Shown in pieces: positions 45,579 through 56,146 of a stretch of 64,000 nucleotides of DNA. Origin of the DNA: Viridothelium virens (taxonomy: Eukaryota; Ascomycota; Dothideomycetes; Trypetheliales; Trypetheliaceae); contig ML991825.1 of assembly GCA_010094025.1 (NCBI GenBank), forward strand, positions 1-64,000, in the 5' to 3' direction. Each line of letters begins with the position of its first letter. The first letter of the stretch is position 1. The notes beneath the pieces are model-generated. The model did no database searches, had not been told where the DNA came from, and was given only the letters and a program-made list of their open reading frames with translations. The position numbers and the translations under genes are program-made.

Positions 45579-46135
45579 ATGTGAAGATATCCGAGAAGTC
45601 AGATGGATAATCAATAATTACGGATACGAACTCTCGCCTATTGCCTTCTTCTGCAGGCCAGTCGATGCCTGCCTCATTCTGTTGTGGTTCGATAGGTATG
45701 TCCTCTACATTCATAGAAGATGACCCCGAGAGACCTCGGGATATTTTTCTTCAGTCCAGATCGGAATGAGGGTTATCCAGCGTGATCCTTCTAGAATCGT
45801 CTTATATCCTCAAGAGGCTTTTCGATCCCGAGTATCATTCGCGAGATTGGCTTTTCAATGCACGTTGCCAAGGAAGCATCGCTACGAAGATTAGCTCCGC
45901 AGTTTCCCATTTATGAGTGATCGAAAGAGAAATAAGAGCATGGCAAGACGTTGAGGCAAATTACTGAAACAATCGAGGCTGACCCATAGCTGTCTCTTGG
46001 AATGGATTGAATAATCATCGATACAAATGAACGGAGAGGAAAGAAAGAAATTATACCGAAATTTGAGAAAGGTGGAACAAAACCATGATTTTTTCAAAGA
46101 TCTACCATTCGAGCCAGCCCAGGGCAGACTCTTTT
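45579..46135. other. Convergent 3' spacer, PalC and GH43
   Basis: 557 bp between the stop codons of two convergent genes. It should hold both terminators. Nothing else was recognised. Confidence 0.5.
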
Positions 46136-47453
46136 CTACGAAAGGAACTCCAACATTCCGGCCGCAGCAAAGAAGGTTACGAAAAGACTTACCGTCAAAC
46201 CTACCGTCGATTGGGTAAGGGGAAAGACCTCAATGGCCCGAGTGCGGCTTGCCTGGCTTTTCTGCTCCTTCCCTATTAGCGACGCTCTACCACCATCAGA
46301 ATCAGAGGGGAACTTACTACCTGGGCCAGTCTTCCCATCCGTCATATTCGGATGGGTCAGATCCGGCGGGGGCGCGGGCACAATCGGCTTCGGCAGCACG
46401 CCGCCATCCGCATTCGTCACCGTCATCTTCCCATCAAACTTGATCTCCTGCGTATACAGCACCCGCGTCATGCCCTGGCCCTTCACCGAGTAATGCCCAT
46501 GGAACACCATCTTGCTCCCGTCGGTCGTCACGCTCGCGCCGCCGGGACCGTCTAGCCCCAGCTTCCCGTACGCGAATAGCGGCTCCGAAGCCTTCCGGTA
46601 CGGACCTGTGATGTTATCGGCGACTGCGTACGAGACGTCGTACCCTGGCGATGAGAAGCAGTTGCTGCTGAAGAAGAGGACGTACTTGTTGCCGTACTTG
46701 CGCAGCATGGGCGCCTCGACGAGTGGGCCGTCGGTGTCGTCGCGGTCGAGGATCTGGATGGGTGTGCCGATGGCAGTGAGGCCGTTGGGCGTCACTTTCT
46801 GGAGCATTATGGGTGTGGCTTGGATTGGGGGAATCATGTTCATGCAGAGCCCTCCGTGTCCGGCGTTGTTGCCGTCGACTTTGTAGAGGACGTATTGGTC
46901 GTGGGTGGTCGGGTCGTGGAAGCCCGAGATGTCGATGGCGCCGCCTTGGGAGAGATGGCAGGCGAGAGGGGCGGCTTCAGGAGTATAGGGGCCTTCGATG
47001 GTCTTGGAGGTCGCGGCGCCGACGCATTTGGTGTTCTTGTGGGGTGTCTGTTTGTTGATGCAGGCCGTGTAGTAGAGGACGAAGGAACCGTCGGCCTGAG
47101 ACGCGGGATGTTAGTGAACTGATTTCAAATGAGGGGGCAAGGGACTGAGAGCTCACCATTTGCTGCACATCAGGTGCAACGCCGGAGCCCCGGCCAGCGG
47201 CATGATTTACCCAAGTACCGGTGTGAGGCAAAGCATCGTGTTTGAGGTGTTCCCATTTGTGGAAGTCATCAGATTTCGCTATTTGGATTCCATAGATGCC
47301 CGGTCCAGCGGTTGCAAACGAGTAGTATGTTTTATTCACCTGGATAATGGAGGGATCTGCGAAGGTGGTTTTTAAAACTGGTTCAAGGACCTTTTCAGTG
47401 GAGGTGGCTCGACCTGCAAGCAAAGCTGCTGCGAAAAAGAAAGCGGCGAACAT
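46136..47453 (-). CDS. Glycoside hydrolase family 43-type protein, secreted
   Basis: Two exons on minus (47157-47453, 46136-47095) encode 418 aa. A signal peptide (FAAFFFAAALLAGRA) is followed by the start of a five-bladed propeller: FADPSIIQVNKTYYSFAT with the catalytic-base Asp in the DP motif, SDDFHKWE, then GAIDISGFHDP, VEAPMLRKYGNKYVLFFS (candidate acid Glu) and GPGGASV. This order fits GH43 arabinanases and beta-xylosidases, which act on plant cell-wall arabinan or xylan. The C-terminus ends in a hydrophobic helix (VSLFVTFFAAAGML), possibly a GPI-attachment signal or an anchor. A further intron near the 3' end cannot be excluded. The coding strand is C-rich in the middle and G-rich towards the end. 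Confidence 0.85.
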
Positions 47454-49009
47454 TGGAAAGAGAAACGAATGAAGGAACGAATGAATGCAAGATGGTATGA
47501 GTAAAAATGACAGAAGAAATGGCTAGGGTGATTGGATACTACAAATAGTAAAGACATATCCTTTGGGGGCGCTGCTTTGAGCCTTTATCCGACTGTCTTC
47601 GTTTCGTCTCCATTGTCTTCGACAATTGTGATTTCTTGGCAGAGATGATGATTGGGTGCTTCTGCAGTGGCAATTAGATAACGTCTTTGTTCAAATCGCA
47701 GTGCCAATTTAAAGATTGTGGAAGCCTGGCCACTTTCGAATTTACAAAGCAAAATTTTTCTTCCAATAGAGGTACGGAGTTTCTCGGTGAAAAGGAGGTA
47801 TTGACTGTTCTAAAGTCGATACTGCCAGTTCTAGATGACATGTATACCTTGAGAAGACTCTGACGATGCTGGCTAGAAGGACTTTGCTGAGGATCATTAG
47901 TTTCGAGCTGAAGCACATAGCAGCGATATTATCCAAGTATGTAAGGTAGTTTTTCTTTGTCCGAACAAGGATATCTAACTTCCTCTCGTACGAAAGATAC
48001 CGACCGTCAATCAGCCAATGCTAAAGCATCGGAACGAAAAACAGAACGATGACCAATGGCCGGTTCCGCGGATACACATCTGATCAATGACGGAAGACTG
48101 GAATGGTCAAGCGATCTCTTTATATACATAGGTACACATACAAATCTAGTCATCACGAGGATTTCTAGGCATTACGCTCGAACTTATGTGGGTACCAATA
48201 TAATGGCCTCCTGACCAAGTTCCAAGCTTGCGGGTTTAGGTGAGAAAAGGCCATTCTCAATATCAAGATGTCCGGCAGTCAAGGGACAGAAATTCACGAA
48301 ACCAGGTCTTGTCATCTATAGACCTTGATAACTAGGTAAGATCTCTCTAGTTTGGACGGCTAGTCAGATGTTGAGACGTCAACATCCTAAATGGTGTGCA
48401 AAAGGTTTGAGAGATGCAGGGCTGAGCCGGGCAAGGGGCATCTCCGGCACCCCGTCTGTGCTTTCTTGGCCCGCACTGACTTCTCTAACTTGCCTCCCTC
48501 AATTAGCCTAGTTTGATATATCCAAAACTTGATCAGGCATAAGCTTGAGGAATCGCTCGACGGAATATGCAGGGAGTGCACCAAAAATGGATACGTCGAT
48601 ATGAGAATCGTCACGGGCTCCGCGCGCTAGGCTGGGGTGCCCGCGTTGGGGATCTGGGATAGGGAGAAGCGGGAGCTGAGTGAGGGTAGGAGGATTCCTA
48701 TCGAAGTCAATTGTCTTTTAAGCTTTTCTTTTTGACTGCTTCCACGTGCTTGGAAGGGACGAAGATGGGTAAGACGCTCGCATTCGTCCAATACTGTTCT
48801 CTTCCACGTGTTGTACCACCAGTCAATTCTTACCGCACTCTTCAAGGAAAAAGGAATTTCTGCTATGATTGATATTACCCGTACAACCGGGCTATCGAGG
48901 TCCAAGACCTGAGGTTTGTAGGATCTGTTCTGGTCGCAAGCTATTCCGGGCTGACCAAGGGCCTTCAGTATCTATCTCCAAACTACACAATACCGGTTCG
49001 CACACTATC
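47454..49009. other. Intergenic, about 1.6 kb
   Basis: The upstream region of the GH43 gene on the left; no gene recognised. Short minus-strand frames (47674-47936, 48387-48614, 48627-48905) show no motifs or splice agreement. Confidence 0.5.
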
Positions 49010-49603
49010 ATGGGTTGGCTCTGGAGGCTGAAGCCCTGGCTCTGGGGACAGGAACACCGCAACAAAAGGAATGGCGACGCGCGTGTTGATTCCAAGAGAC
49101 CGTCTTCAGAAGGCCGTAGGGAGCAATGCTCCAGTCGCGATGGCAAGGCCAACGAGAAAGAACACGTCAAGTCCACCGACTCCTTAGCTTTCCTCTGGTC
49201 ATGGAGACAACAAGTCACCATGGATCACGATGGAAACAGGCACCACAGTGATGGCAGGAACTCAGCAGCATTTAAACATTGGCCTCAATTGCGCAAGAAA
49301 CGCGATAAGACAAGCCAAGATATGCCCTCTGCGTCGCCAACTACTCCACCAGCCATCCCTACGACCCCTTCCAAACGCCCAGCGAACCGTCAGCCGGTTT
49401 ATCGTCAACCGAGAAGTGCAGCGGCTGCCTTTCTTCAGACGACCAAGCATCCTTCAAATAAGCGGCGGTCTCATAACAATCCAACACGTCGTCCGCATAG
49501 CATTAGTAGCAAGCAATCAAGTGTCTTCGCCCCTTCTCCATTGGCGCAGGTTGTGGAGGAATCGGACCAACCAGAAGGAAGCCGTGGTCGGAATCGAAGG
49601 TGA
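49010..49603 (+). CDS. Hypothetical basic low-complexity protein
   Basis: A 197-aa open frame from the ATG at 49010. The N-terminus is tryptophan-rich (MGWLWRLKPWLWG). The rest is rich in Arg, Lys, Ser, Pro and Asn, with a Pro/Thr stretch (PTTPPAIPTTP), and looks disordered. No family is recognised. A GTGAGC just before the stop could be a splice donor, so the C-terminus is uncertain. The frame extends upstream to 48869 without changing the picture. It could be a real fast-evolving protein or chance. Confidence 0.3.
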   Translation: MGWLWRLKPWLWGQEHRNKRNGDARVDSKRPSSEGRREQCSSRDGKANEKEHVKSTDSLAFLWSWRQQVTMDHDGNRHHSDGRNSAAFKHWPQLRKKRDKTSQDMPSASPTTPPAIPTTPSKRPANRQPVYRQPRSAAAAFLQTTKHPSNKRRSHNNPTRRPHSISSKQSSVFAPSPLAQVVEESDQPEGSRGRNRR

Positions 49604-49814
49604 GCTGCGGATCGCGAGGCTCATACATGGAACAATGAAGCAACAAAAGTATGCGCGCTCCACACGAATGACTCCAAGGAACGAATGGTACTGGCGTCGT
49701 AAGGTGTTGAGGCGCATAGGAACAGCAATAGCCTGCCATTCTGTATTACATATGCAGCTGCATTACATTATGATCATGCTCTTCTCGAATTGCTTTATCC
49801 AACGCTGTGTCAAT

Positions 49815-50166
49815 TTATTCGCCAATAACGTAGGTGCATCCTTCGCTACCCATCCACACTTCGTGTTTCCTTTCGGCGTCGACATCCACTCTGGTGCCCG
49901 GTCCAAACGTCTGCTTAGACGGCTTTTCATCATTCGGATACGTGATTGTAAGCTGGCCCTTTAGGATCAGATGAGTCGTGAGACCGCGATGAGAGTGGGG
50001 TGGATAATAGGCGTTTCTGTGGTAGGAGACAATCGTCTGGATTAGAACAGAGTAGAGTAACGTAGGCCGTCAAGAGCACTTACGGGCCATCTGACCATGT
50101 GAATACATTGTCGAAGCCCCATGAGGCGACCTCTGCCTCAGCTTCTCCTCGTGACTTGGATGTCAT
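49815..50166 (-). CDS. Small cupin-fold protein
   Basis: Two exons on minus (50084-50166, 49815-50016) give 94 aa. The junction joins FTWSDGP to NAYYPPHSH, and the cupin core follows: HSH and GLTTHLILKGQLTITYP, then VDVDAERKHEVWMGSEGC. The pattern H-x-H ... E/Q ... H gives the usual three- or four-residue metal site, so it probably binds a divalent metal. The first acceptor candidate, 29 nt upstream, breaks the conserved YPPHSH context and was not used. Small single-domain cupins of this kind have diverse or unknown roles. It lies divergently from the PLC gene. Function is not assigned. Confidence 0.8.
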
Positions 50167-50800
50167 TGCTGTGTTGCTGCGGATGCCTGCCTGGACTGAA
50201 GATGCCCTCAATCGAGAAAAGCATGATGTTTGATTTGCACTGGGATTAATTGGCGATGACGCAAGGCTCCGTTCAAGCTTCAGGACCCTGAATCCTGACA
50301 CGAGACGGGGGAGGTCGAGCGCCAGAAACAAGGACTAGAGAGGTCTCTCCAATCCCTTACGGGGATTCGATTTGCCAACGCAGATCAAGCCTCATTGCGC
50401 CACGATGCTGCCATCCTATGGCAGGGCGCCCTTTGTTTCTGATTCTGAAAAAGTTGGCTTAAACCCCGGCGGCACTTTTCTCGTGGACACCTGTGGCTTA
50501 ATTTAGTTATTTCAAGTTCTGTACAACATTCACCAGCCATTTCGATTTCACGATTTCGGTGAATGCCAGAGCCATTGTAGGGCTATTTTCCGTGCAGCTT
50601 TGAAACCGACTTTGACCATCGCAAAACTGCCTTGTTGTTTTTGCTGCTTTACATGCTGAACCGATGCAGATCCGCACCCCAATGCCTCGATAGACCCACC
50701 CAGGGAGCTTGGACAAGTGTGATATCTGGAGAAAACTTCTAGCTCCTCACTACCCCTATTTGTGTGTTCCTTTGATTAACACATCGTGTGCGGGCCCGTC
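50167..50800. promoter_or_regulatory. Divergent upstream region, cupin and PLC
   Basis: 634 bp between head-to-head start codons. An open frame extends upstream from the cupin start to 50331 without an ATG. No clear TATA element or repeat was seen. Confidence 0.4.
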
Positions 50801-53049
50801 ATGGCAGCAAATCCACTCTCGAAGCTGGATTCTCCTACAACTCCAGCCAACATGCAGGCCGGCACAGGGGTGGCAGCAACCTCAAACGAGTCCAAAGACA
50901 TCCAGCAATTTTCTACAGCAATCATAGCATACCTCAAGAAAATCTATGGTGCATTGGAGGATACCGAGTCTAACCCATTGCGAGAGGAGATTTTACATTT
51001 CCAGCGACGCCAGCAAGGAGGTGTGCCAAGTCATTTACCCTCGGTCAAGAAGCCAAATGATATACAAATCGACTTTCAAAGCTTTCTTGGTTACTTTTCT
51101 TCAAGGGATTGTAATGCTCTAGCGCCGCTCGAAGGGAATGAATTGTCGCTGCCGCTATCCAACTATTTCATCTCGTCGAGTCACAATACATACCTGACAG
51201 GCAATCAGCTCTATGGTCAGGCAAGCACAGACGCCTATAAGAATGTTCTTTTGCGCGGATGCCGTTGCGTCGAGATTGATGTTTGGGACGGCGTGCCTTC
51301 CGACGATGTGGAAGAGGATGCAGCGAAAGACGAAGAAAGCAAGCATGGTATTCGTGGGAGACTGAAAGAAGAATTCTCCAAAGTCACAAGTAAAGCTAGA
51401 TCTCATTCCAAGAGCCCGCTTGGACGACAAGGCTCATCGTACGACATGCCTGGTGAATCAGAGATGCCAAGGCCATGGAGATCACAATCGAACAGAGTGG
51501 AGCCGAGAGTGCTTCATGGCCATACAGCTACTAAGGAGGTGCCTTTTCGCAACGTTTGCAAGGCAATCCGCAAGTACGCTTTCGTCAACAGCGATTTACC
51601 AGTCATCGTTAGTTTGGAGCTTCACACAAGCCGCGAGCAACAAGAGATAATGGTGGAAATCATGGAGGAATACTGGAAAGATCTACTTCTTCGCCTACCT
51701 AGAGCCCAGGACGATTTACCGGACGACCTAACCCTTCCATCCCCTGCAGAACTCCGCAATAAGATCCTCATCAAAGTCAAATACTCTCCCAAACCTCCAC
51801 CTACGAAGACCCTCCCCATAACCGACACCCTCTCAAAACACACCCACAACCTCAGCCTCACCTCCTCCCCCGAAAACGCCCTCACCCCCACCATCTCCGC
51901 CTCCTCCGCCTCCTCTTCCGACAACGAACAAGACCCCGCACGCCCTGAAGAGAAAACCGCGCCCAAACCGCCCAAAATCCTTCCCGCCCTCTCGCACCTC
52001 GCGCTCTACACCCGCGCCACCCACTTCCACTCCCTCACGCAACCCGAGTCCTCCCTCCCGACGCACGTCTTCGCCCTCTCCGAGCGCCACCTGCAGTCTC
52101 TGGCCGCGTCGTCGCCTGCCGAGCTCGCCGCGCACAACCGCGGCTTCCTCATGCGCGCCTATCCGAAGGGGAGTCGGCTCGGCAGCTCGAATTTCGACCC
52201 CGTCCGCTTCTGGGCGCGCGGCGTCCAGATGGTGGCGCTCAACTGGCAGAGTTGGGATCGCGGTATGATGTTGTGTGAGGGCCAGTTTGCGGGGAGTGGG
52301 GGGTGGGTGGTGAAGCCGAGGGGGTGGAGGAGTGCTGGTGGTGGTGGTGGTAGTGGGGCAAGGGAAGGAGGGAGGAAGGAGGAGGAGGAGGAGGAGGAGG
52401 GTGGGAGGCTTGATGGAGGCCGCGCTGGGGTGTTGGGGTTGGTGATTACGGTATTGGCTGCGCAGGGAGTGCCGGCTCCGGAGGGGAAGAAGGATGTGAG
52501 GCCGTCTGTGAAGTGTGAGTTGCATGTTGGAAGGGAGCTGGAGGGAAGGGAGGAGGAGGGTTCAAAGGAGGAGAAGAAGGAAGAGAAGAAATTAAAGCAA
52601 AAGACAGGGGTGGCTAAGGGGAAGGGTGGAGAGGTAGACTTTAGGGGAGATGTGATGAAATTTGAAGGGGTGACTGGCATTGTGCCAGAATTGAGTTTTG
52701 TGAGGTGAGTCTATCAACCTTGGATTTGCGTTCCAAATAATCCACAAGTTGAGCTACAGCTAACAGTCTGAGCTACAGATTCAAAGTCATGGACCAAGAA
52801 GTGCTGAGAAGCGAACTCGCAGCCTGGGCTTGTATTAGGCTTGACCGTCTACGATCGGGCCATCGATTCATCCATCTCTACGATGCCCGTGGGTTACCTA
52901 GTGAAGGGTTCCTTTTCGTGAAGATTGACAAAGCTTTCACAGCTGCGGATGACGATGCATCTGTCCCAAACAAGGGAACTGTGAAAGCGGACCCTGTGAC
53001 ACCAAATAAGGGGGCGGTGGCGGCTACCACAACAAATCCATCAACATGA
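50801..53049 (+). CDS. Phosphoinositide-specific phospholipase C
   Basis: Two exons (50801-52704, 52779-53049) make 724 aa. The X-box has the first catalytic His in SSSHNTYLTGNQ, GCRCVEIDVWDG (Ca-binding Glu/Asp) and the second His in VLHGHT, then SLELHTS. The Y-box contains LALYTRATHF, NRGFLMRAYPKGSRLGSSNFDP, ALNWQSWDRGM and CEGQFAGSGGWVVKP. A C2 domain is split by the intron (LVITVLAAQGVP, FKVMDQE, FIHLYDARG). An EF-hand-like N-terminal part is short. The enzyme cleaves PIP2 to IP3 and diacylglycerol. Low-complexity insertions occur: a Ser/Pro-rich X-Y linker and a Gly/Glu-rich stretch coinciding with the G-rich DNA at 52270-52660. Related to yeast PLC1. Confidence 0.94.
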
Positions 53050-55207
53050 ATTTTGGCGGACACCGAAGCACCCCACTTTACCAAACTCCAGGATCTCTCT
53101 GCCCTACGAGGATATTGGCAAAGGGATGCACTTGAAGGGCGGGGGAATGCCACGTTATTGTGCTCAGAACGCATGAATGCATAGATATGCACCCCTCTTT
53201 GCCGAAAGCCCGACGAGAAGTACTGAAAACAGTGAAAACATGGGGACGAGGTAGCAAGCGGTGGAACACGTCTAGAATACAGACCACCATGTTTGAAAGT
53301 AATCGAGATCTTCTAGGAAGCTATGCCATAGTTGCTCCATCCCCGCGCAGAGGCAGCCCTGGCCTTTCGGTCCAGCTGCAGCGCATCCGATGACTGCACA
53401 GAGCCCTATCTCTGTGTAGCCGCCAGTTCTGACTAGCAGTCCGTGCTCTCCAATCCTTCCAATCGTACGACTAACCGGGACTGCCGAGTGGGTCTGGGAA
53501 GCTCTTGTGCTGCAGGGCCTCCGACTGTATGGTGCACCTGGTCGACGTTAAAATTCTATTGGTCTTTGAGCTAAATGGTTAGCGTAATGTTCTATGTGTA
53601 ATCACACAGAATGATATCTCGTAAAGATGTGGTCACGGCATGATCGTCTTGTTTTGTGTGTACATACTGATATGGCATTCGCCAGATATGCAGTACTACT
53701 GGAGTCGCATTTGTCCCCCAATCGCATGACCTCAATGAGGCGTGGTTTGCATTGGGCAATAGTATCGCAAGGTCAAAGCGACCAGGCATTTACTACTCGT
53801 AATGAGAAGACCCTAATGGGCAGTGCATTTTAACGGCCGTCGAAGTTGTTGGGGATTTTCGGACAAAGGCGAGTTTAGGACAACCCGACATCATGGGTGG
53901 AATGCTAATAAAGTTCCGCGATTCTCTTTGTGTAACGTTGCTTGAGATTGTATCATCGACCAGTCTGTTGGGCCAGAAACCGCGGTTTTGGGTTTTGTGT
54001 ACTTAAGGGGGTATCTAGTATCGCCAAGCATAGAACCAACAGCACCGATAATCCCTACTGAAGGTATGGTTTCACTGTTCGAGCCATCAGCGGTAGAGCC
54101 AGAAATTCAGATAACAGCTGTTTTTATTGATACTTGAGGCCATCGACGTATCAACCTCCAGACTCCAGACGTGAAACGGGTTCTAGACCAATATCGCAGG
54201 ACCTACAGATAAGAGCTTGGTGATTTACTAAACAAGGATATGCAGAGAGACTATCTACTTGACAGGTCTATTCCAGCTCACTAGTCTAGCATGGACCCAA
54301 TAGGATTTGAAGCCGAAAGCAGCTGCATGCCTTGCAGTCATCCCTTGGTAGACTTCAAAGACATTTCTCACGGTACCCCCTGACGGAGCATCGGACGAAG
54401 TGCCGCCTTGACAATCCAAGAGGCAAAGGGCCAGGGAAAAGGAGGCATCGTAATGCCCGTATCACCCAACTGGGGCCAATGCAACGCAAAGCAAATTTCG
54501 GGTTTGCGACGGCCATAACATTATGCCCCTGATCGAGAGGACTTGCCTATCACTTGTTCACGATTTCCGATTTGGTGGTCTTGACGTGACATGACGTGAC
54601 ATGGATTGAATTCCAAAAGTCGAACCGAGCCCACCAATCAATGATTTTTAAGCAGCGTAGGATATGTTAAGCGGATAATCTCCGGCAGATGTTGACATTT
54701 TCCTTGGAAAAAACCGCTGGATGCAGCCAGAACTGGCGGGTTGCGACGGAGCTTTGTGTAAAATAGGTCAATGTGTGTTCCCAGAATCCATTTCGAAATT
54801 GAAGTACAGAAGGTCTCCAACAAGAGAGCACGCATAATCGGATGGGTTATCAGGACCGTTGCTGAAGCACTGGGTATAGGTCTCGCCCAGCTCTCAAGCT
54901 GCAGATGAACGTCGTACAATATTCTTCAGCGCAACGCGGATTTGGGTGGTCAGTCGTTGAAATGGACGGGTGGTGCGAAATCGAAGAATACCGACGCCGA
55001 GAAAATTGGTCGTAACGATAGAGGTCGGTACTGTTGGTCCCGAGAGATAACTAGACTCGGATGAAGGATGGAAGAAAGCATATAATGCCAGCATCTCTCA
55101 GCATTCTTGCGTGAATGTACTAGAAAGCATCGACAGAGGATAAACCACTGGCTTCTGGGTTCATGTGACTTTTCCACTACAACCCTTTCTTCTTGCCTTC
55201 TCAAAGA
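53050..55207. other. Intergenic, about 2.2 kb
   Basis: No gene recognised between PLC and the zinc-ribbon gene. Short frames such as 53160-53393 and 53627-53833 lack motifs. A tandem ACGTGACATG/ACGTGACATG pair occurs near 54585-54604. Confidence 0.5.
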
Positions 55208-55539
55208 ATGATGTCTTCTCTTACCCACTGTGATTTGATTCTCGAGCAGCTGAGAATCAAGCAGCTTCCAACTCTTCCGGCGCTCGACAAAGAGGAGGAA
55301 GGAATCCTGTACGATCGCATTGCCGAGGGCCTGTCTGACGCTGCTCCACCAACCATGTACATGCCAGTGAGCCTCTCGTATTCTTGCACGCCACCCGAAT
55401 TTGGTGGATCCGTCGTAATGACTAACCATTTGATTCCCAGGTTCCCGGCCGGAAGTGTCCAACATGCCTGTCTAAGGGTCAGACGGTCTGGGTTATCCCA
55501 GGCAAGTCATGCCCTCAGTGCGGTACACCTGTCAATTGA
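55208..55539 (+). CDS. Small zinc-ribbon protein
   Basis: Two exons (55208-55366, 55441-55539) give 85 aa. The intron has a clean GTGAGC donor, a CTAAC branch and a CCCAG acceptor with phase 0. The N-terminal half is helical and acidic (LPALDKEEEGILYDRIAEGL). The C-terminal half is a compact zinc ribbon: KCPTCLSKGQ then SCPQCGTPVN, with two C-x2-C knuckles 14 residues apart. I do not recognise the family. The paired knuckles imply one structural zinc. It precedes RAD17 by about 600 bp in the same direction; any link is speculative. Confidence 0.65.
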
Positions 55540-56146
55540 GAACTCCCGTAAGTGTTCAATTGGCCGTGAGCAAGAGCATACTGATGATTTGTTTGGTTAT
55601 AGCCAGGAGAGCACTTCGAGAGTTTGTAATTGCGCACAGGAATGTGACTTCTTGTGGGCAGATAGAGTGGTAGCATTTTGAATGATTTCGAGAACCCTTT
55701 TGGGGATAAGGACGAGAATAGAAAGATTCAGAAAGGGATGAGTAAGGACTACTCATTGAATGCGTATTTTACATCGAGAAATCTAGCTTTCCTTGATAAT
55801 TGACATGACTCACTTAGTATTTAGACATGTGCTATGTGAGATAACGAGGTCTAAAGCAGTTGCTATTTTTCACCGGCTCTAGAAAGAGCAAACCCGTGCT
55901 CCTAGTGGTAGACGCCAACGATGCATTAGGTACCTATAGGTATGTGGAAACAGAAATCCCGAAACTTCGACGGTGAGGTCTATCTGTATTGAAGTCATTG
56001 ACCGTGATTGCCAAACTTTCGTCCGACCGCAGATTAATGCGTGTGTACATCCTGGAAATCTTCCCATTGACCACGCCTTGAAGCATGTTATGCACATATT
56101 CGAACCATGAGTCCTAACCCAGGCTTAGAGCCAGGTCTTCGCTGGC
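55540..56146. other. Intergenic, zinc-ribbon gene to RAD17
   Basis: 607 bp with no gene recognised; it contains the RAD17 upstream region. Confidence 0.5.

Noticed and set aside
51833-52680. Minus-strand frames of 230 and 173 aa opposite PLC
   Set aside because: They lie opposite the PLC Y-box and C2 coding sequence and owe their length to the C/G skew there.
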